Below the pieces are notes generated by a model, which was not told the DNA's origin, ran no database searches, and worked only from the letters and a program-made list of their open reading frames with translations. 64,000 nucleotides of DNA, taken from contig NZ_JACVFB010000001.1 in assembly GCF_014529945.1 (NCBI RefSeq), positions 682,001-746,000 on the forward strand, written 5' to 3'. Shown piece after piece: positions 1 through 7,688 of the stretch (position 1 is the first letter of the stretch; every line of letters starts with the position of its first letter). This DNA comes from Chitinophaga varians (GTDB taxonomy: Bacteria; Bacteroidota; Bacteroidia; Chitinophagales; Chitinophagaceae). The position numbers and the translations under genes were made by a program.

Positions 1-1
1 G

Positions 2-778
2 CCGGTAAGAGGGTTAAAAGGGGATATTGTAGCGTCTCTGGTGGATGGCAGTCCTTTGCTGGCATCGCTGCCGGAATGGGCCCGTCTGAAGTTTGACACC
101 GCCCTGAAGGTGCGTTATCCGTCAGATCCGGTGGAGGTGTTCCTGGTGTTTACCGGTCGTGAGCCGGTGGTGTTTTATCAGGACAAGCTGCTTCCCGGAG
201 GGCATGCGCATCTGGAGATAGCGCTCATCGCTTTGTTGCGGGAGCTGCATATTGCCATTGCCCGTGCTATCGAGATCCCCGAGCTGCTGCGCCACCGTTC
301 CGCGGAGGAGGAGCTGGCAGACCTCCGGGAGCTGATTGCATTATTGACGCCAGGCGTGTATGCCGATGATGCTGATCTGGACACGATTGCGCAGGCGCTG
401 TACCTGGCATGGAGCGCGCCATCTTCGTTTGCGGCGTTTCATCCTGAGTTTATGGAGGAAGAAGAAGGAGAGGACCTGTTTCTTTCCGTGCTGGAAAAGG
501 CGGCGCCGGTGGTGTATTGCAGTCTGCATCCAACCGCGGCCGAACTGGAGGAGTGTGTCAGTGAGCTGATCGGAGAAGATTTTAATCTGCCTGTCTCCTT
601 AGCAGAGGCGGCATTGTTTGAACAGGCACAGACACGGTTGTTGCCCTTAGGCTGGCAGCTCATGCAGATGGATATTTCCCCGGAAGACCGGTGCCTGCTG
701 GTGGTGAAGCCGGCGGATGCCACCCGCGTTGCTGCCCTCGCGCAACGATTTAACGTGACTATTAAAAATATTTTTTGA
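2..778 (+). CDS. Partial protein of unknown function, open at the left edge
   Basis: The reading frame is open from the first bases of the window, so the true start probably lies upstream; a GTG at 41 is the first in-window candidate. About 258 residues are visible. The protein is acidic, Leu/Ala-rich and largely helical in character, with a run of glutamates near the middle (around base 455-470). There is no signal peptide, membrane segment or recognisable catalytic motif in the visible part. The next gene in the same direction starts 67 bases downstream. I do not recognise the family. An alternative is that the GTG at 41 is the real start of a 245-residue protein. Confidence 0.6.
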   Translation, partial: PVRGLKGDIVASLVDGSPLLASLPEWARLKFDTALKVRYPSDPVEVFLVFTGREPVVFYQDKLLPGGHAHLEIALIALLRELHIAIARAIEIPELLRHRSAEEELADLRELIALLTPGVYADDADLDTIAQALYLAWSAPSSFAAFHPEFMEEEEGEDLFLSVLEKAAPVVYCSLHPTAAELEECVSELIGEDFNLPVSLAEAALFEQAQTRLLPLGWQLMQMDISPEDRCLLVVKPADATRVAALAQRFNVTIKNIF

Positions 779-845
779 GGCTACTGACATAGGGTTGTCA
801 CTCCGTGATTTTTACTTTGCTTTCAGAAAACAAAACGTATCCACC

Positions 846-1337
846 ATGTCACAGATTCAGGCATTACTCAAAGAAATGGAACAGGAAGCAGCGACTACCC
901 GCAAAATGCTTTCCCGTATTCCCGAAGATAAATATGACTGGCAACCGCATCCTAAAAGCATGAAGTTATTGCGACTGGCGACCCATGTGGCCGAATTGCC
1001 GGGTTGGGTAACAATGACGCTGAATACCTCAGAGCTGGATTTTTCCAAGGGCCAGTACTCGCCGGTAGTGGTGAAGGACGCCGCGGAGCTGATGAATTAC
1101 TTCGAATCTACCCTGGCAGAGGGCAAGCAGCGGCTTGCCGCGGCAACGCCAGCCGAAATGGAAGAAACCTGGGTGCTACGGGATGGTGATACCGTCTTCG
1201 TTACCCAGACCAAAGCCGAATTTATCCGTACGTCCTACAGTCAGATTGTGCACCACAGAGCACAGCTGGGCGTATATCTCCGTCTTCTGGACATACCGAT
1301 CCCCGGCAGCTACGGGCCAAGTGCTGACGAGTATTGA
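846..1337 (+). CDS. DinB-like protein
   Basis: This encodes about 163 residues, the usual length of the DinB/YfiT four-helix-bundle family. The family includes metal-binding thiol transferases and many uncharacterised stress-linked proteins. Typical traits are the N-terminal helix leading into a Trp-x-Pro-His segment, a conserved His in the second helix (ATHVAE) and a C-terminal His pair (VHHRAQLG) that together would form the three-His metal site. I chose the ATG at 846, which begins MSQIQALL and matches the family start; the frame is open back to 795 but that part is not family-like. The substrate is unknown. A hairpin terminator follows directly. Confidence 0.8.
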   Translation: MSQIQALLKEMEQEAATTRKMLSRIPEDKYDWQPHPKSMKLLRLATHVAELPGWVTMTLNTSELDFSKGQYSPVVVKDAAELMNYFESTLAEGKQRLAAATPAEMEETWVLRDGDTVFVTQTKAEFIRTSYSQIVHHRAQLGVYLRLLDIPIPGSYGPSADEY

Positions 1338-1345
1338 TGATGTCA

Positions 1346-1386
1346 CGCCTTTCTGTCGGTTCGGGCTCCGGCGGAAAGGCGTTTTT
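1346..1386 (+). terminator. Intrinsic terminator after the DinB-like gene
   Basis: Inverted arms CGCCTTTC (1346-1353) and GAAAGGCG (1374-1381) are followed by five T. The interior is GC-rich and can add pairs. It lies nine bases after the DinB stop and reaches the stop codon of the convergent SRPBCC gene. Confidence 0.75.
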
Positions 1387-1897
1387 ATGCTGAGCAATAT
1401 TGGACGAACCTGTCCAGAATGAAATCCCATCCTTCGGGGCTGTTCATGGCTTCCCGGTATAATCCCCCTTTCTGTCCGTGCCGCGCGAAATGGCGATGGC
1501 CGAAGTCGATTCTGGTCTTCTCATCACTCTCTTTAAAAAAGTGGAGGAATACTTCACTGGCCTTGTCGGGGTCCGGCTCCGGTGCCCTGTCGGGTCCTAT
1601 CTGCCATAAAAAAGCGATGCTTTCCCCTTCGGTGAGATAGATCACCCGGCCCCAGTCGCACCTGAATTCGTGCGGGCCTGTTTCGGTGCAAAGTCCGTTC
1701 ACCGCCGGGTGGATACGGAGGTTCAGCAGTTTCTCCCCCGACCAGGTGTAGGTTTTGGGCCACCATTCATTGATTTCATAGACGAATTTCGTATAGGCCT
1801 GGTCCGGTGCTACCGGTACCTGCAGGTGCCTGGTGATATTTGATATTTCCATGGTTGTCTTCGCACAATTTTCAGGCCGGAGTGTATCCGTTGTCAC
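1385..1897 (-). CDS. SRPBCC/AHSA1-type ligand-binding protein
   Basis: The 170-residue product has the feel of the START/SRPBCC fold used by AHSA1-like proteins: an N-terminal strand, the segment around EINEWWPK, a central beta-sheet region and a C-terminal helix starting after the SPEGWDFILDRF segment. Proteins of this type bind hydrophobic ligands or act in stress responses; nothing here fixes the ligand. Two starts are possible. The GTG at 1897 overlaps the AraC stop as GTGA, implying translational coupling. The ATG at 1852 (MEISNITRHL) fits the fold boundary better. It is the last gene of a four-gene minus-strand operon. AraC regulators are often paired with such proteins, so the two may act together (inference). 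Confidence 0.75.
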   Translation of the reverse strand: MTTDTLRPENCAKTTMEISNITRHLQVPVAPDQAYTKFVYEINEWWPKTYTWSGEKLLNLRIHPAVNGLCTETGPHEFRCDWGRVIYLTEGESIAFLWQIGPDRAPEPDPDKASEVFLHFFKESDEKTRIDFGHRHFARHGQKGGLYREAMNSPEGWDFILDRFVQYCSA

Positions 1898-2712
1898 AAC
1901 GCTAATGGACTGCTGCCGGTAAGCGCCTTCGCCTCTTTAGCAAAGTGGGAAAAATCCGTGTAACCAAAATCTTCATAGTAAAAGTTATAGCCCCGTAGTC
2001 TGTATTCCTGCAAGGCCTTTTTAAAACGGACCGTTTTCTGCGCAAATTTGGGCGTTACGCCTACGGCCGATAGAAAATACCTTCTCAGCGACGCATAGGT
2101 GACGTGTAAGCTGCCGCAGAGGTGTTGCAGTCCTTTTTCATCTTTTAGTTGCAATGATTCAAACTTGCGGAGGCAGTGCTCTACGATCTGAAAACGATAG
2201 TCATTATCAGCAGGCTGTATCTGCATGGGCAGCCATGCCTGGTTACAAAGCCGGACGCGGTCTGCAAAGTTCGTAGCAGCGCCCAGCCGTTCTTCCAGGT
2301 CAAAGTCTTTAAACAGGAAGGGCAGGGGCAGCTGGTTGTTTTCCAGTTCGGAAGGCGGGCAGCGGAATAATTTTGAAGCGTAACCGGGCCTTAGTTTGAT
2401 AAAGAACATCAGCGTACCGGGGGCGTAGCTGCTGCTAAAGGAATGTGTCAGGTGCCCAAGGAACCGGGAGCGTTGCAGCTGTAGTGCCTGCCCATTGGCG
2501 TCGTTGATGGAAGTCCACGCCGCCGGGCGCAGCTGAAAGGCCAACAGCGTATTTAGCGACGGCAGTCCTTTCATGGACTGCATGGCAGTAGCATGCGACA
2601 GGTCTAACTCAAAATAGTATTCAATCAGCGTGGACAGCGCAGGGGGAGGATAGGCGATCCTGAGGGGATGGCCCGTTTCATTTTCAAATATTACTTTGGC
2701 GGCTTTGTGCAT
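1894..2712 (-). CDS. AraC-family transcriptional regulator
   Basis: The 272-residue protein ends in an AraC-type double helix-turn-helix (about residues 170-272), recognisable by the phrase FGYTDFSHFAKEAKALTGSSP, which matches the conserved second-HTH signature. The N-terminal region (1-150) is a cupin-like sensor of the kind found in Bacteroidota AraC proteins, with no recognisable ligand residues. It overlaps the upstream unknown gene by 29 bases and the downstream SRPBCC gene by four, so all are probably one mRNA. It may regulate its own operon; no operator is obvious. Confidence 0.88.
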   Translation of the reverse strand: MHKAAKVIFENETGHPLRIAYPPPALSTLIEYYFELDLSHATAMQSMKGLPSLNTLLAFQLRPAAWTSINDANGQALQLQRSRFLGHLTHSFSSSYAPGTLMFFIKLRPGYASKLFRCPPSELENNQLPLPFLFKDFDLEERLGAATNFADRVRLCNQAWLPMQIQPADNDYRFQIVEHCLRKFESLQLKDEKGLQHLCGSLHVTYASLRRYFLSAVGVTPKFAQKTVRFKKALQEYRLRGYNFYYEDFGYTDFSHFAKEAKALTGSSPLAL

Positions 2713-3625
2713 ATTTGATCAGCAGGCTTAAACCTATGCCGGATATCAGGCAGCGCTCCTTTCTGTTGCCGGTAAGCTGCTGGGTCCAGTCGGTAAATCC
2801 TCCGTCGGCGATCTCCATTTCCCGGCCTTGCTCCGAAGGTATCATCACCTTAAACTGTACCCCTTTATAGTAGTTGTTGTCTTCCGCTTGTGGTTCGACC
2901 GTTATTTTCATGGGCATGCCGGCAGACAGCTCCCTGATTCCGGTGATCAGTGTATCCCCTTTGTAACCATTGCGGGGAATGATTTTCACAGACACCTGCT
3001 GTATCCCAAAAATAACGGTTAACAGCCAATAAATATGCGATAGTTGTTCTCTTAAGGTCGTAAGCTCGAACGAATGGTTGCCGGTATCTTTACCGGCTGC
3101 CACCATACAGGCCACTTTAAAGTGAGGCGTATAGCCTTTGGCCGGCAGCCGCATCGCCCGGATGTGCCGGTGCACGGTGCAGTACCGCAGTATGTTGCCG
3201 TTGAAGCCGCCGGCACTCCGGAGGCCGGCCATATGCAGCGCCAGAGCGTTGGTAGCGTCAGCCATCACTTCCGTATGACGGATGGCGGAGATGATCTTGT
3301 TCTGGCTAACGGTGCCCACCACGGCGCAGCTGCCAAACTGCCCTACAGGCGACAGTTCCAGCGGGTGGTAGTCCTGCTGCCGCAGGTAACGTAGTATTTC
3401 CAGTTCTTTCTCCAGCATGAGCACCATGTCGGTGTCCGCCGGTTGCGCGAACGCGTTGCGCTGGTACTGCTGCAGCAATGTGCCGGCAGACATATGCTCC
3501 GCCCACAAGCGGTATACCTCCATCAGCACCGACGACAGGTCGGAGCCGCTGAGGGAAGTGAGCGCCTCCAGCATACCAGTAACCCCGGTTTTCTCTACGA
3601 TTTTTTGTGCGATAAGATCGGTCAT
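2684..3625 (-). CDS. Conserved-looking protein of unknown function in an AraC operon
   Basis: The product is 313 residues, soluble, without signal peptide or membrane segment. It starts at an ATG four bases inside the upstream acetyltransferase gene (ATGA overlap) and its 3' end overlaps the AraC gene by 29 bases. The central part (residues about 90-190) has a mixed alpha/beta character with clustered Arg and His (RHTEV, VHRHIRA). I considered a catalytically dead class II aminoacyl-tRNA-synthetase-like fold but could not find the three class II motifs. No function is assigned. Confidence 0.7.
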   Translation of the reverse strand: MTDLIAQKIVEKTGVTGMLEALTSLSGSDLSSVLMEVYRLWAEHMSAGTLLQQYQRNAFAQPADTDMVLMLEKELEILRYLRQQDYHPLELSPVGQFGSCAVVGTVSQNKIISAIRHTEVMADATNALALHMAGLRSAGGFNGNILRYCTVHRHIRAMRLPAKGYTPHFKVACMVAAGKDTGNHSFELTTLREQLSHIYWLLTVIFGIQQVSVKIIPRNGYKGDTLITGIRELSAGMPMKITVEPQAEDNNYYKGVQFKVMIPSEQGREMEIADGGFTDWTQQLTGNRKERCLISGIGLSLLIKYAQSRQSNI

Positions 3626-4155
3626 ACGCCATTCAGTTTAACCATGAGATGTTCATCATGCAGTCGCCCCTGCTTGATAATAGCCTTCACTTTCACCGCC
3701 TCCAGGTGATACCCGTTCTTCAGCAGCACCTTCCTGGAAGCCTCATTATACGCAAATATACCCGCATAGATCCGGTAAATGTTCAGTTCCCGGAAAGCAT
3801 AGGCTGTCAGCAGGCTCACTGCTTCCGTCGTGATACCCTGGCCACGATAGGGCGCTCCCAGCCAATAGCTGATTTCAGCAGCATGATGATAGATATCCAC
3901 CTGGCGGGTGAGCGAGATAACACCCGCAATTTTATCTTTTACATACATGCCCCATACATGCTCCAGTTTACCGCTCTGAATCAGGGAGAGGAATATCTCC
4001 GCGTCTTTCAGCGAATAAGGCGACGGAAAGCTGTCGCGCAGGTTCGCCGCAATGGCAGGGTCGTTCGCCAGTACAGACAGTTCTTGCAGGTCGCTGCGAT
4101 CAATGGCTTTCAGCGTGACGTCACGCTTTCCGGTAAGAGTGATAATAGCTTGCAT
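3622..4155 (-). CDS. GNAT-family N-acetyltransferase (RimJ/RimL-like)
   Basis: The 177-residue protein has the layout of the RimJ/RimL branch of GNAT enzymes, which transfer acetyl from acetyl-CoA to an amine. The acetyl-CoA loop is seen as WLGAPYRGQGITTEA (around residues 97-111), and the C-terminal part with YNEASRKVLLKNGYH is the classic asparagine/leucine segment of the fold. The substrate cannot be predicted. It heads the operon that continues through the unknown, AraC and SRPBCC genes, and its stop overlaps the next start by four bases. Confidence 0.88.
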   Translation of the reverse strand: MQAIITLTGKRDVTLKAIDRSDLQELSVLANDPAIAANLRDSFPSPYSLKDAEIFLSLIQSGKLEHVWGMYVKDKIAGVISLTRQVDIYHHAAEISYWLGAPYRGQGITTEAVSLLTAYAFRELNIYRIYAGIFAYNEASRKVLLKNGYHLEAVKVKAIIKQGRLHDEHLMVKLNGV

Positions 4156-4244
4156 GGAACAAAAGTACGGTGCCGCGTGGCGGGAGTTGGTGTAAAAAAC
4201 TTACAATTTTAGTGAGGGGTATGTGCTGAGAATCAAATATTTAT

Positions 4245-4274
4245 TTTGTGGAATAAAATATTTTTCTATCTTTG
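4245..4274 (+). promoter_or_regulatory. Bacteroidota-type promoter of the tRNA-Lys gene
   Basis: A TTTG (4245-4248) and a TATCTTTG (4267-4274) are separated by 18 bases, close to the primary sigma-factor consensus of Bacteroidota (TTTG, about 19 bases, TAnnTTTG). The tRNA begins 22 bases after the -7 box. Confidence 0.7.
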
Positions 4275-4296
4275 CACTCCCTTCGAAAAAGGGAAT

Positions 4297-4369
4297 GATT
4301 CCGTAGCTCAGTTGGTAGAGCAATACACTTTTAATGTATGGGCCCTGGGTTCGAGTCCCAGCGGGATCA
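4297..4369 (+). tRNA. tRNA-Lys(TTT)
   Basis: The 73-base cloverleaf is complete. The acceptor arms GATTCCG (4297-4303) and CGGGATC (4362-4368) pair over seven positions with one G-U. The anticodon stem ATACA/TGTAT encloses the loop CTTTTAA with anticodon TTT. The T arm has the standard GGTTCGAGTCC core. CCA is not encoded. Degenerate copies of its 3' end recur at 5.69, 7.60 and 9.07 kb, which marks the gene as an integration target. Confidence 0.95.
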
Positions 4370-4392
4370 CTACTAAATCATCAAAGCAACTT

Positions 4393-4426
4393 AAAGCCGC
4401 TTAAATCGTAGGATTTATGCGGCTTT
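4393..4426 (+). terminator. Hairpin terminator behind tRNA-Lys
   Basis: Arms AAAGCCGCTTAAATC (4393-4407) and GATTTATGCGGCTTT (4411-4425) form a long stem followed by a T-rich run. An almost identical hairpin lies at 9108-9140 behind a decayed tRNA end, which points to duplication of this boundary. Confidence 0.8.
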
Positions 4427-4620
4427 TCTGTTTTTACCATAGAAAGGTAAACCATATCAAACGAATCTGAAAGGATACAAAAATAGGATACACAAAAAAA
4501 ATCTACGCTTAGTGTATCCTTTCCCTGAATTGCTTATCAGTAAAGGGTTTTAGGACTTGCAAACCGAAACAAAACACACCAAACAAAACCAAAAATCGGT
4601 AACCTGAAACTTTATGGACC

Positions 4621-4770
4621 ATGAAAGTAAGTGAAGATTTATCAATTCTTATTCATCTACGGTACGATAACAAAAACCCTGATGGGAAAGCAACCATCTG
4701 CGTCCGTATAACAGTTACGGGCTTTCCCCGGGATGGTTTTTCACTGGGCTATAAATATATGGCCTTATAA
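4621..4770 (+). pseudogene. Remnant of a tyrosine recombinase (integrase) N-terminus
   Basis: An ATG at 4621 opens 49 codons ending in TAA at 4768-4770. The translation resembles the Arm-type DNA-binding domain that begins Bacteroidota tyrosine recombinases: a strand with LSILIHLRYD, a linker with NPDGKATICVRITV, and a strand ending FSLGYKY, in place of the usual 'G(K/E)APIYCRITVNG...FSLGI'. The SAM-like core and the catalytic R-H-R-Y domain are absent, and no frame continues beyond the stop. Its position 250 bases behind a tRNA is where an integrase is expected. I read it as the broken end of a lost element; a short real protein cannot be excluded. Confidence 0.6.
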
Positions 4771-4839
4771 GACAGAAATTTCCACAATTGGTAAAACAAA
4801 CTGGGGTGAAAGATAGACGCTTTGAATGTTTAATTCTAT

Positions 4840-4847
4840 TATATTTG
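4840..4847 (+). promoter_or_regulatory. Candidate -7 box for the DUF4468 gene
   Basis: TATATTTG matches the TAnnTTTG consensus and lies 69 bases before the ATG at 4916. The upstream TTTG at 4821-4824 is closer than usual (15 bases), so the -33 element is doubtful. Confidence 0.35.
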
Positions 4848-4915
4848 TGCTATCAGCCTGTCGCGATGTACAAACAATATCAATCTATTTGGCCTCAAAT
4901 TAAATAGATATACTT

Positions 4916-5443
4916 ATGAAGAAGTTCATCTTATTTTTTCTCCTTTTGCCGTGTTTAACTTATGGACAAAACAATCCCCCGGATTCTTATTTAGGTGAGT
5001 TGCCAATAAGAAATGGACGAATTAATTATACAGGTATTGATAGCGTTGCTGGGGTGAGCAAGGAAGAACTGTATTTAAGAGCTAAATCCTTCCTTTCAAC
5101 AGCTTTTCCTAATTTTAAAGATGTTGTTAAGCTTGATGATAAGGACTTAGGAAAGATAACAGTTCGCGGACTTTTTCAGACAGATGCTAGAGGAGGAAGT
5201 CTTATTAAGACATATCAGGAATTTTATGCGAGTACTAATATACAGGTCAAAGATGGGAAATTTAAGTATGAGATTACAGATTTCATTAAGCCTAGTTCAA
5301 GCATACGAGTTCCCGATTTTAACTATGAACAAATGTTGTTTAATAAAAAAAGAGCTGAAAAACTATCCCCTGATATTAATGCAGTCATCAATCGATATAT
5401 AGTTGCTTTGATTAATACAATGAAAAGCCAGGATAGTTTCTAG
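4916..5443 (+). CDS. Secreted DUF4468 domain protein
   Basis: The 175-residue product has a clear Sec signal peptide (about residues 1-18, MKKFILFFLLLPCLTYGQ). The rest fits DUF4468, a TBP-like-fold domain common in secreted Bacteroidota proteins: GRINYTGIDSVAGVSKEELY, then RAKSFLSTAF, DDKDLGKITVRG and a C-terminal helix. The function of the family is unknown. The gene is visibly AT-richer than the window average and lies between the integrase remnant and a decayed tRNA end, so it is probably island cargo. Confidence 0.75.
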   Translation: MKKFILFFLLLPCLTYGQNNPPDSYLGELPIRNGRINYTGIDSVAGVSKEELYLRAKSFLSTAFPNFKDVVKLDDKDLGKITVRGLFQTDARGGSLIKTYQEFYASTNIQVKDGKFKYEITDFIKPSSSIRVPDFNYEQMLFNKKRAEKLSPDINAVINRYIVALINTMKSQDSF

Positions 5444-5687
5444 TTATTTAATAATTCGATTTTTACTTCTTTAGTGAGAAAAAATCCATTTAGCTGTAAA
5501 TCCGGTGCTACTTTTTAATAAATAGATTAGTCTGTTTTGTGCTAGTCTAGTAAGGGTTTTCGTATATTTGTACAGGTTATAGGTTTCTTAACAATCCGGT
5601 ACAAAACAAGCTAATCCAGAAGGATACAAATTTGGATACAGGAGCTTCAAAATCCTCGAAAAGCAGCGCTAATTAAGCCTTTGATAT

Positions 5688-5746
5688 GGTCCCTACAGGA
5701 TCACAGACAACTTGCAAACCTCGCGCCGGTCGCGGGTTTTTGTTTT
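5688..5746 (+). repeat. Degenerate tRNA-Lys 3' end plus hairpin (copy B)
   Basis: Bases 5689-5704 match the last 16 bases of the tRNA-Lys block (13 of 16 identical, ending GGATCAC). They are followed by a hairpin with arms AAACCTCGCG and CGCGGGTTT (5716-5739) and a T run. The same arrangement recurs at 7601-7657. The 200 bases before it hold a GGATACAAA...GGATACA pair similar to one at about 4473, but no gene. I interpret it as a leftover attachment site with a terminator. Confidence 0.55.
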
Positions 5747-5790
5747 TAGCCGAGTTCGATTGTATAACCTCTTTACAACGTATGTATTTG

Positions 5791-7053
5791 TCATTTAACC
5801 GGGTGTAATTTTCCTGCGTAGTGGCTCATCGTGCTCCATATATTTTCAAATCCTGTCAGCAGTTTTTTGTTCACACCGTTCAGCCCTTCCAGTTCTGTAT
5901 TGGTGATTAATAACATGCCATAACCTTTGGCGGGGCTAAAGAAAAGAAAAGCAGTAACTCCTCCATCGCTGCCGCTATGCCCGATGATGCCATTTTTTTT
6001 CATGGCATAGAACACACCAATATTAGGTTCTCTCGGATCTATATTCTTTGGATTATAATCAGTTGAAAATGCAGGTTGTAACATGGTGGTGTAGGAGGCG
6101 GCAGTAAGAATTTTTCCTTTGCCTTTCTGCCCTGCAATATTTTCTTTCAGAAAAAGACTTAGCTCATGACAAGAAGTGGTAAGCCCGCCATCTGGATAAG
6201 TAACGGAACTGTATTTTGGATAGGGGACTTTGAGACCGGTGTATAAGGTTGCCAGCTTTGCCTGGTCTGCGGTAGCGGTAGACCAGGTGGTATGTGTCAT
6301 CTGTAGTGGCTGCAGAATGTATTGTTGTGTGTACTGAGCGAAGGGAATACCTGATTTAAGTTCTATCAGCCAGGCCGCCAGATCAGAACCGATATTGGAG
6401 TACTCATATCTTTTACCTGGTGCGGCTTTATCAAAATTATTGTTTGAATAATAAGTGCCGGACGTGCTTAAATAAGCCTGAAGAAATGCGCCTAAAGTAG
6501 TGTCCTGGCCTTTTGCACCATAACCTTTTGATTTTAGTATACTATAGATGGGATTGTCTTCCTGCAAGGGGGTATTGTATAAGTATGTCTTTTTGTATGC
6601 AGCAGGGTTATCTGTTATCCCTGAAGTGTGCGTAACGAGTTGTTTTAAGGTGATGGGTATTTCAGGCGTGTGCGGATGTCGTACCTTAAAAGGTAAAATA
6701 CTGTTGATGTCAGTATCCAGTGTGAACAGGCCTTGTTCGATAGCTTTCATCACTGCCATTCCAATGAATAGTTTGCTGATAGAAGCAATCGGTTGTACCG
6801 TAGTAGTGGTATACGGAATGTTTTTTTCAAGGTCAGCAAACCCGAACGCATGTTCGTATAAAATACTATCACTGTTTACAATAGATACGCTGAATCCCGG
6901 AAAACCGTTTTGCTGGTATTGTGTAGTAAGCGCAGCTGTTAGCGAATCAGCTGCTAACTGTCCACTGACACGATCAGCACTACAGATAAACAAAAGAAGG
7001 AGAAAGATTTTTCCGGCGATTTTTTCAACAGAACCCTGGTGTATGCCTTTCAT
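5791..7053 (-). CDS. Class C beta-lactamase-like serine hydrolase
   Basis: The 420-residue protein belongs to the beta-lactamase/penicillin-binding (CubicO, AmpC) fold. The nucleophile motif SISK (S91-K94) follows IA, the Tyr motif appears as YSN in YEYSNIGSDLAAW, and the third motif as HSG in GHSGSDGG. A hydrophobic N-terminus (about residues 14-31) indicates export to the periplasm. Relatives act as esterases, D-amino peptidases or transpeptidase-like enzymes more often than true beta-lactamases, so resistance should not be assumed. It stands alone on the minus strand inside the tRNA-linked region. Confidence 0.88.
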   Translation of the reverse strand: MKGIHQGSVEKIAGKIFLLLLFICSADRVSGQLAADSLTAALTTQYQQNGFPGFSVSIVNSDSILYEHAFGFADLEKNIPYTTTTVQPIASISKLFIGMAVMKAIEQGLFTLDTDINSILPFKVRHPHTPEIPITLKQLVTHTSGITDNPAAYKKTYLYNTPLQEDNPIYSILKSKGYGAKGQDTTLGAFLQAYLSTSGTYYSNNNFDKAAPGKRYEYSNIGSDLAAWLIELKSGIPFAQYTQQYILQPLQMTHTTWSTATADQAKLATLYTGLKVPYPKYSSVTYPDGGLTTSCHELSLFLKENIAGQKGKGKILTAASYTTMLQPAFSTDYNPKNIDPREPNIGVFYAMKKNGIIGHSGSDGGVTAFLFFSPAKGYGMLLITNTELEGLNGVNKKLLTGFENIWSTMSHYAGKLHPVK

Positions 7054-7101
7054 GTTAAAAATATATTTCTTACCATAAAGAAAGGTTATTTTAGAGAACT
7101 T

Positions 7102-7503
7102 TTAAAGAAAATGGATTGCCGGATGCTTACGATTTTTTATTACATGTAAAACATTCTCGGCCCAATGTCGGACATCCCGGCAGTAGGTAGCAGCATTCAA
7201 GGTACTAATACTTAATATATCTATTTCCCAATCGAATTGATTCAGTTTTCTTTGCTTCTTATTTTCAATACGGTACTGATTAGTTTTAATAAATTGTTTC
7301 GAACATACTCCTTCGTAAAGGAAATCCTCGAGTAATCTGACTGCCTCAGGAAAATATTCAGGACTATAACCATCTGTTTGAAGCATATATGTGATTACAA
7401 GTAAATGGTGAACTTCAAAATATGATGGAACGGAAAATTCCATTGCCAGGCAATCATAAAACTTTCGTTTCCACAATTCATCTATGGTGATCTCTGTTTC
7501 CAT
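7102..7503 (-). CDS. Small protein of unknown function (possibly DUF5946-like)
   Basis: The 133-residue protein has no signal peptide or membrane helix. The segment VHHLLVITYMLQTDGYSPEYF resembles the start of DUF5946 proteins, whose role is unknown; this match is from memory and weak. The gene sits between the terpene synthase and the beta-lactamase-like gene on the same strand, but a decayed tRNA end lies between it and the synthase, so co-transcription with the synthase is unlikely. Confidence 0.5.
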   Translation of the reverse strand: METEITIDELWKRKFYDCLAMEFSVPSYFEVHHLLVITYMLQTDGYSPEYFPEAVRLLEDFLYEGVCSKQFIKTNQYRIENKKQRKLNQFDWEIDILSISTLNAATYCRDVRHWAENVLHVIKNRKHPAIHFL

Positions 7504-7600
7504 TTTAAAGTGTTACTACTACTGCGAAAAATAAGATTTCTCTACTAAAATATGATTTTAGTATAATTTTTAAAATAAGTTGTTTTCAATAAGCGCATGA

Positions 7601-7657
7601 TTCAAATCCCGGCAGGATCACAGACATACTTCAAACCTCGCGCTATGCGCGGGATTT
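7601..7657 (+). repeat. Degenerate tRNA-Lys 3' end plus hairpin (copy C)
   Basis: Bases 7601-7621 match the T-arm and acceptor 3' end of the tRNA-Lys gene at 4350-4370 (17 of 21 identical). Directly after it a hairpin with arms AAACCTCGCGC and GCGCGGGATTT (about 7633-7656) follows, closely similar to copy B. No complete tRNA can be folded here. Confidence 0.6.
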
Positions 7658-7688
7658 GTTTCTAATGGACGTTCAGTTTCGATAAACC

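Noticed and set aside
5791..7053. Beta-lactam resistance gene
   Set aside because: The SxxK, YxN and HSG motifs place it in the wide class C/CubicO group, most members of which are not lactamases.
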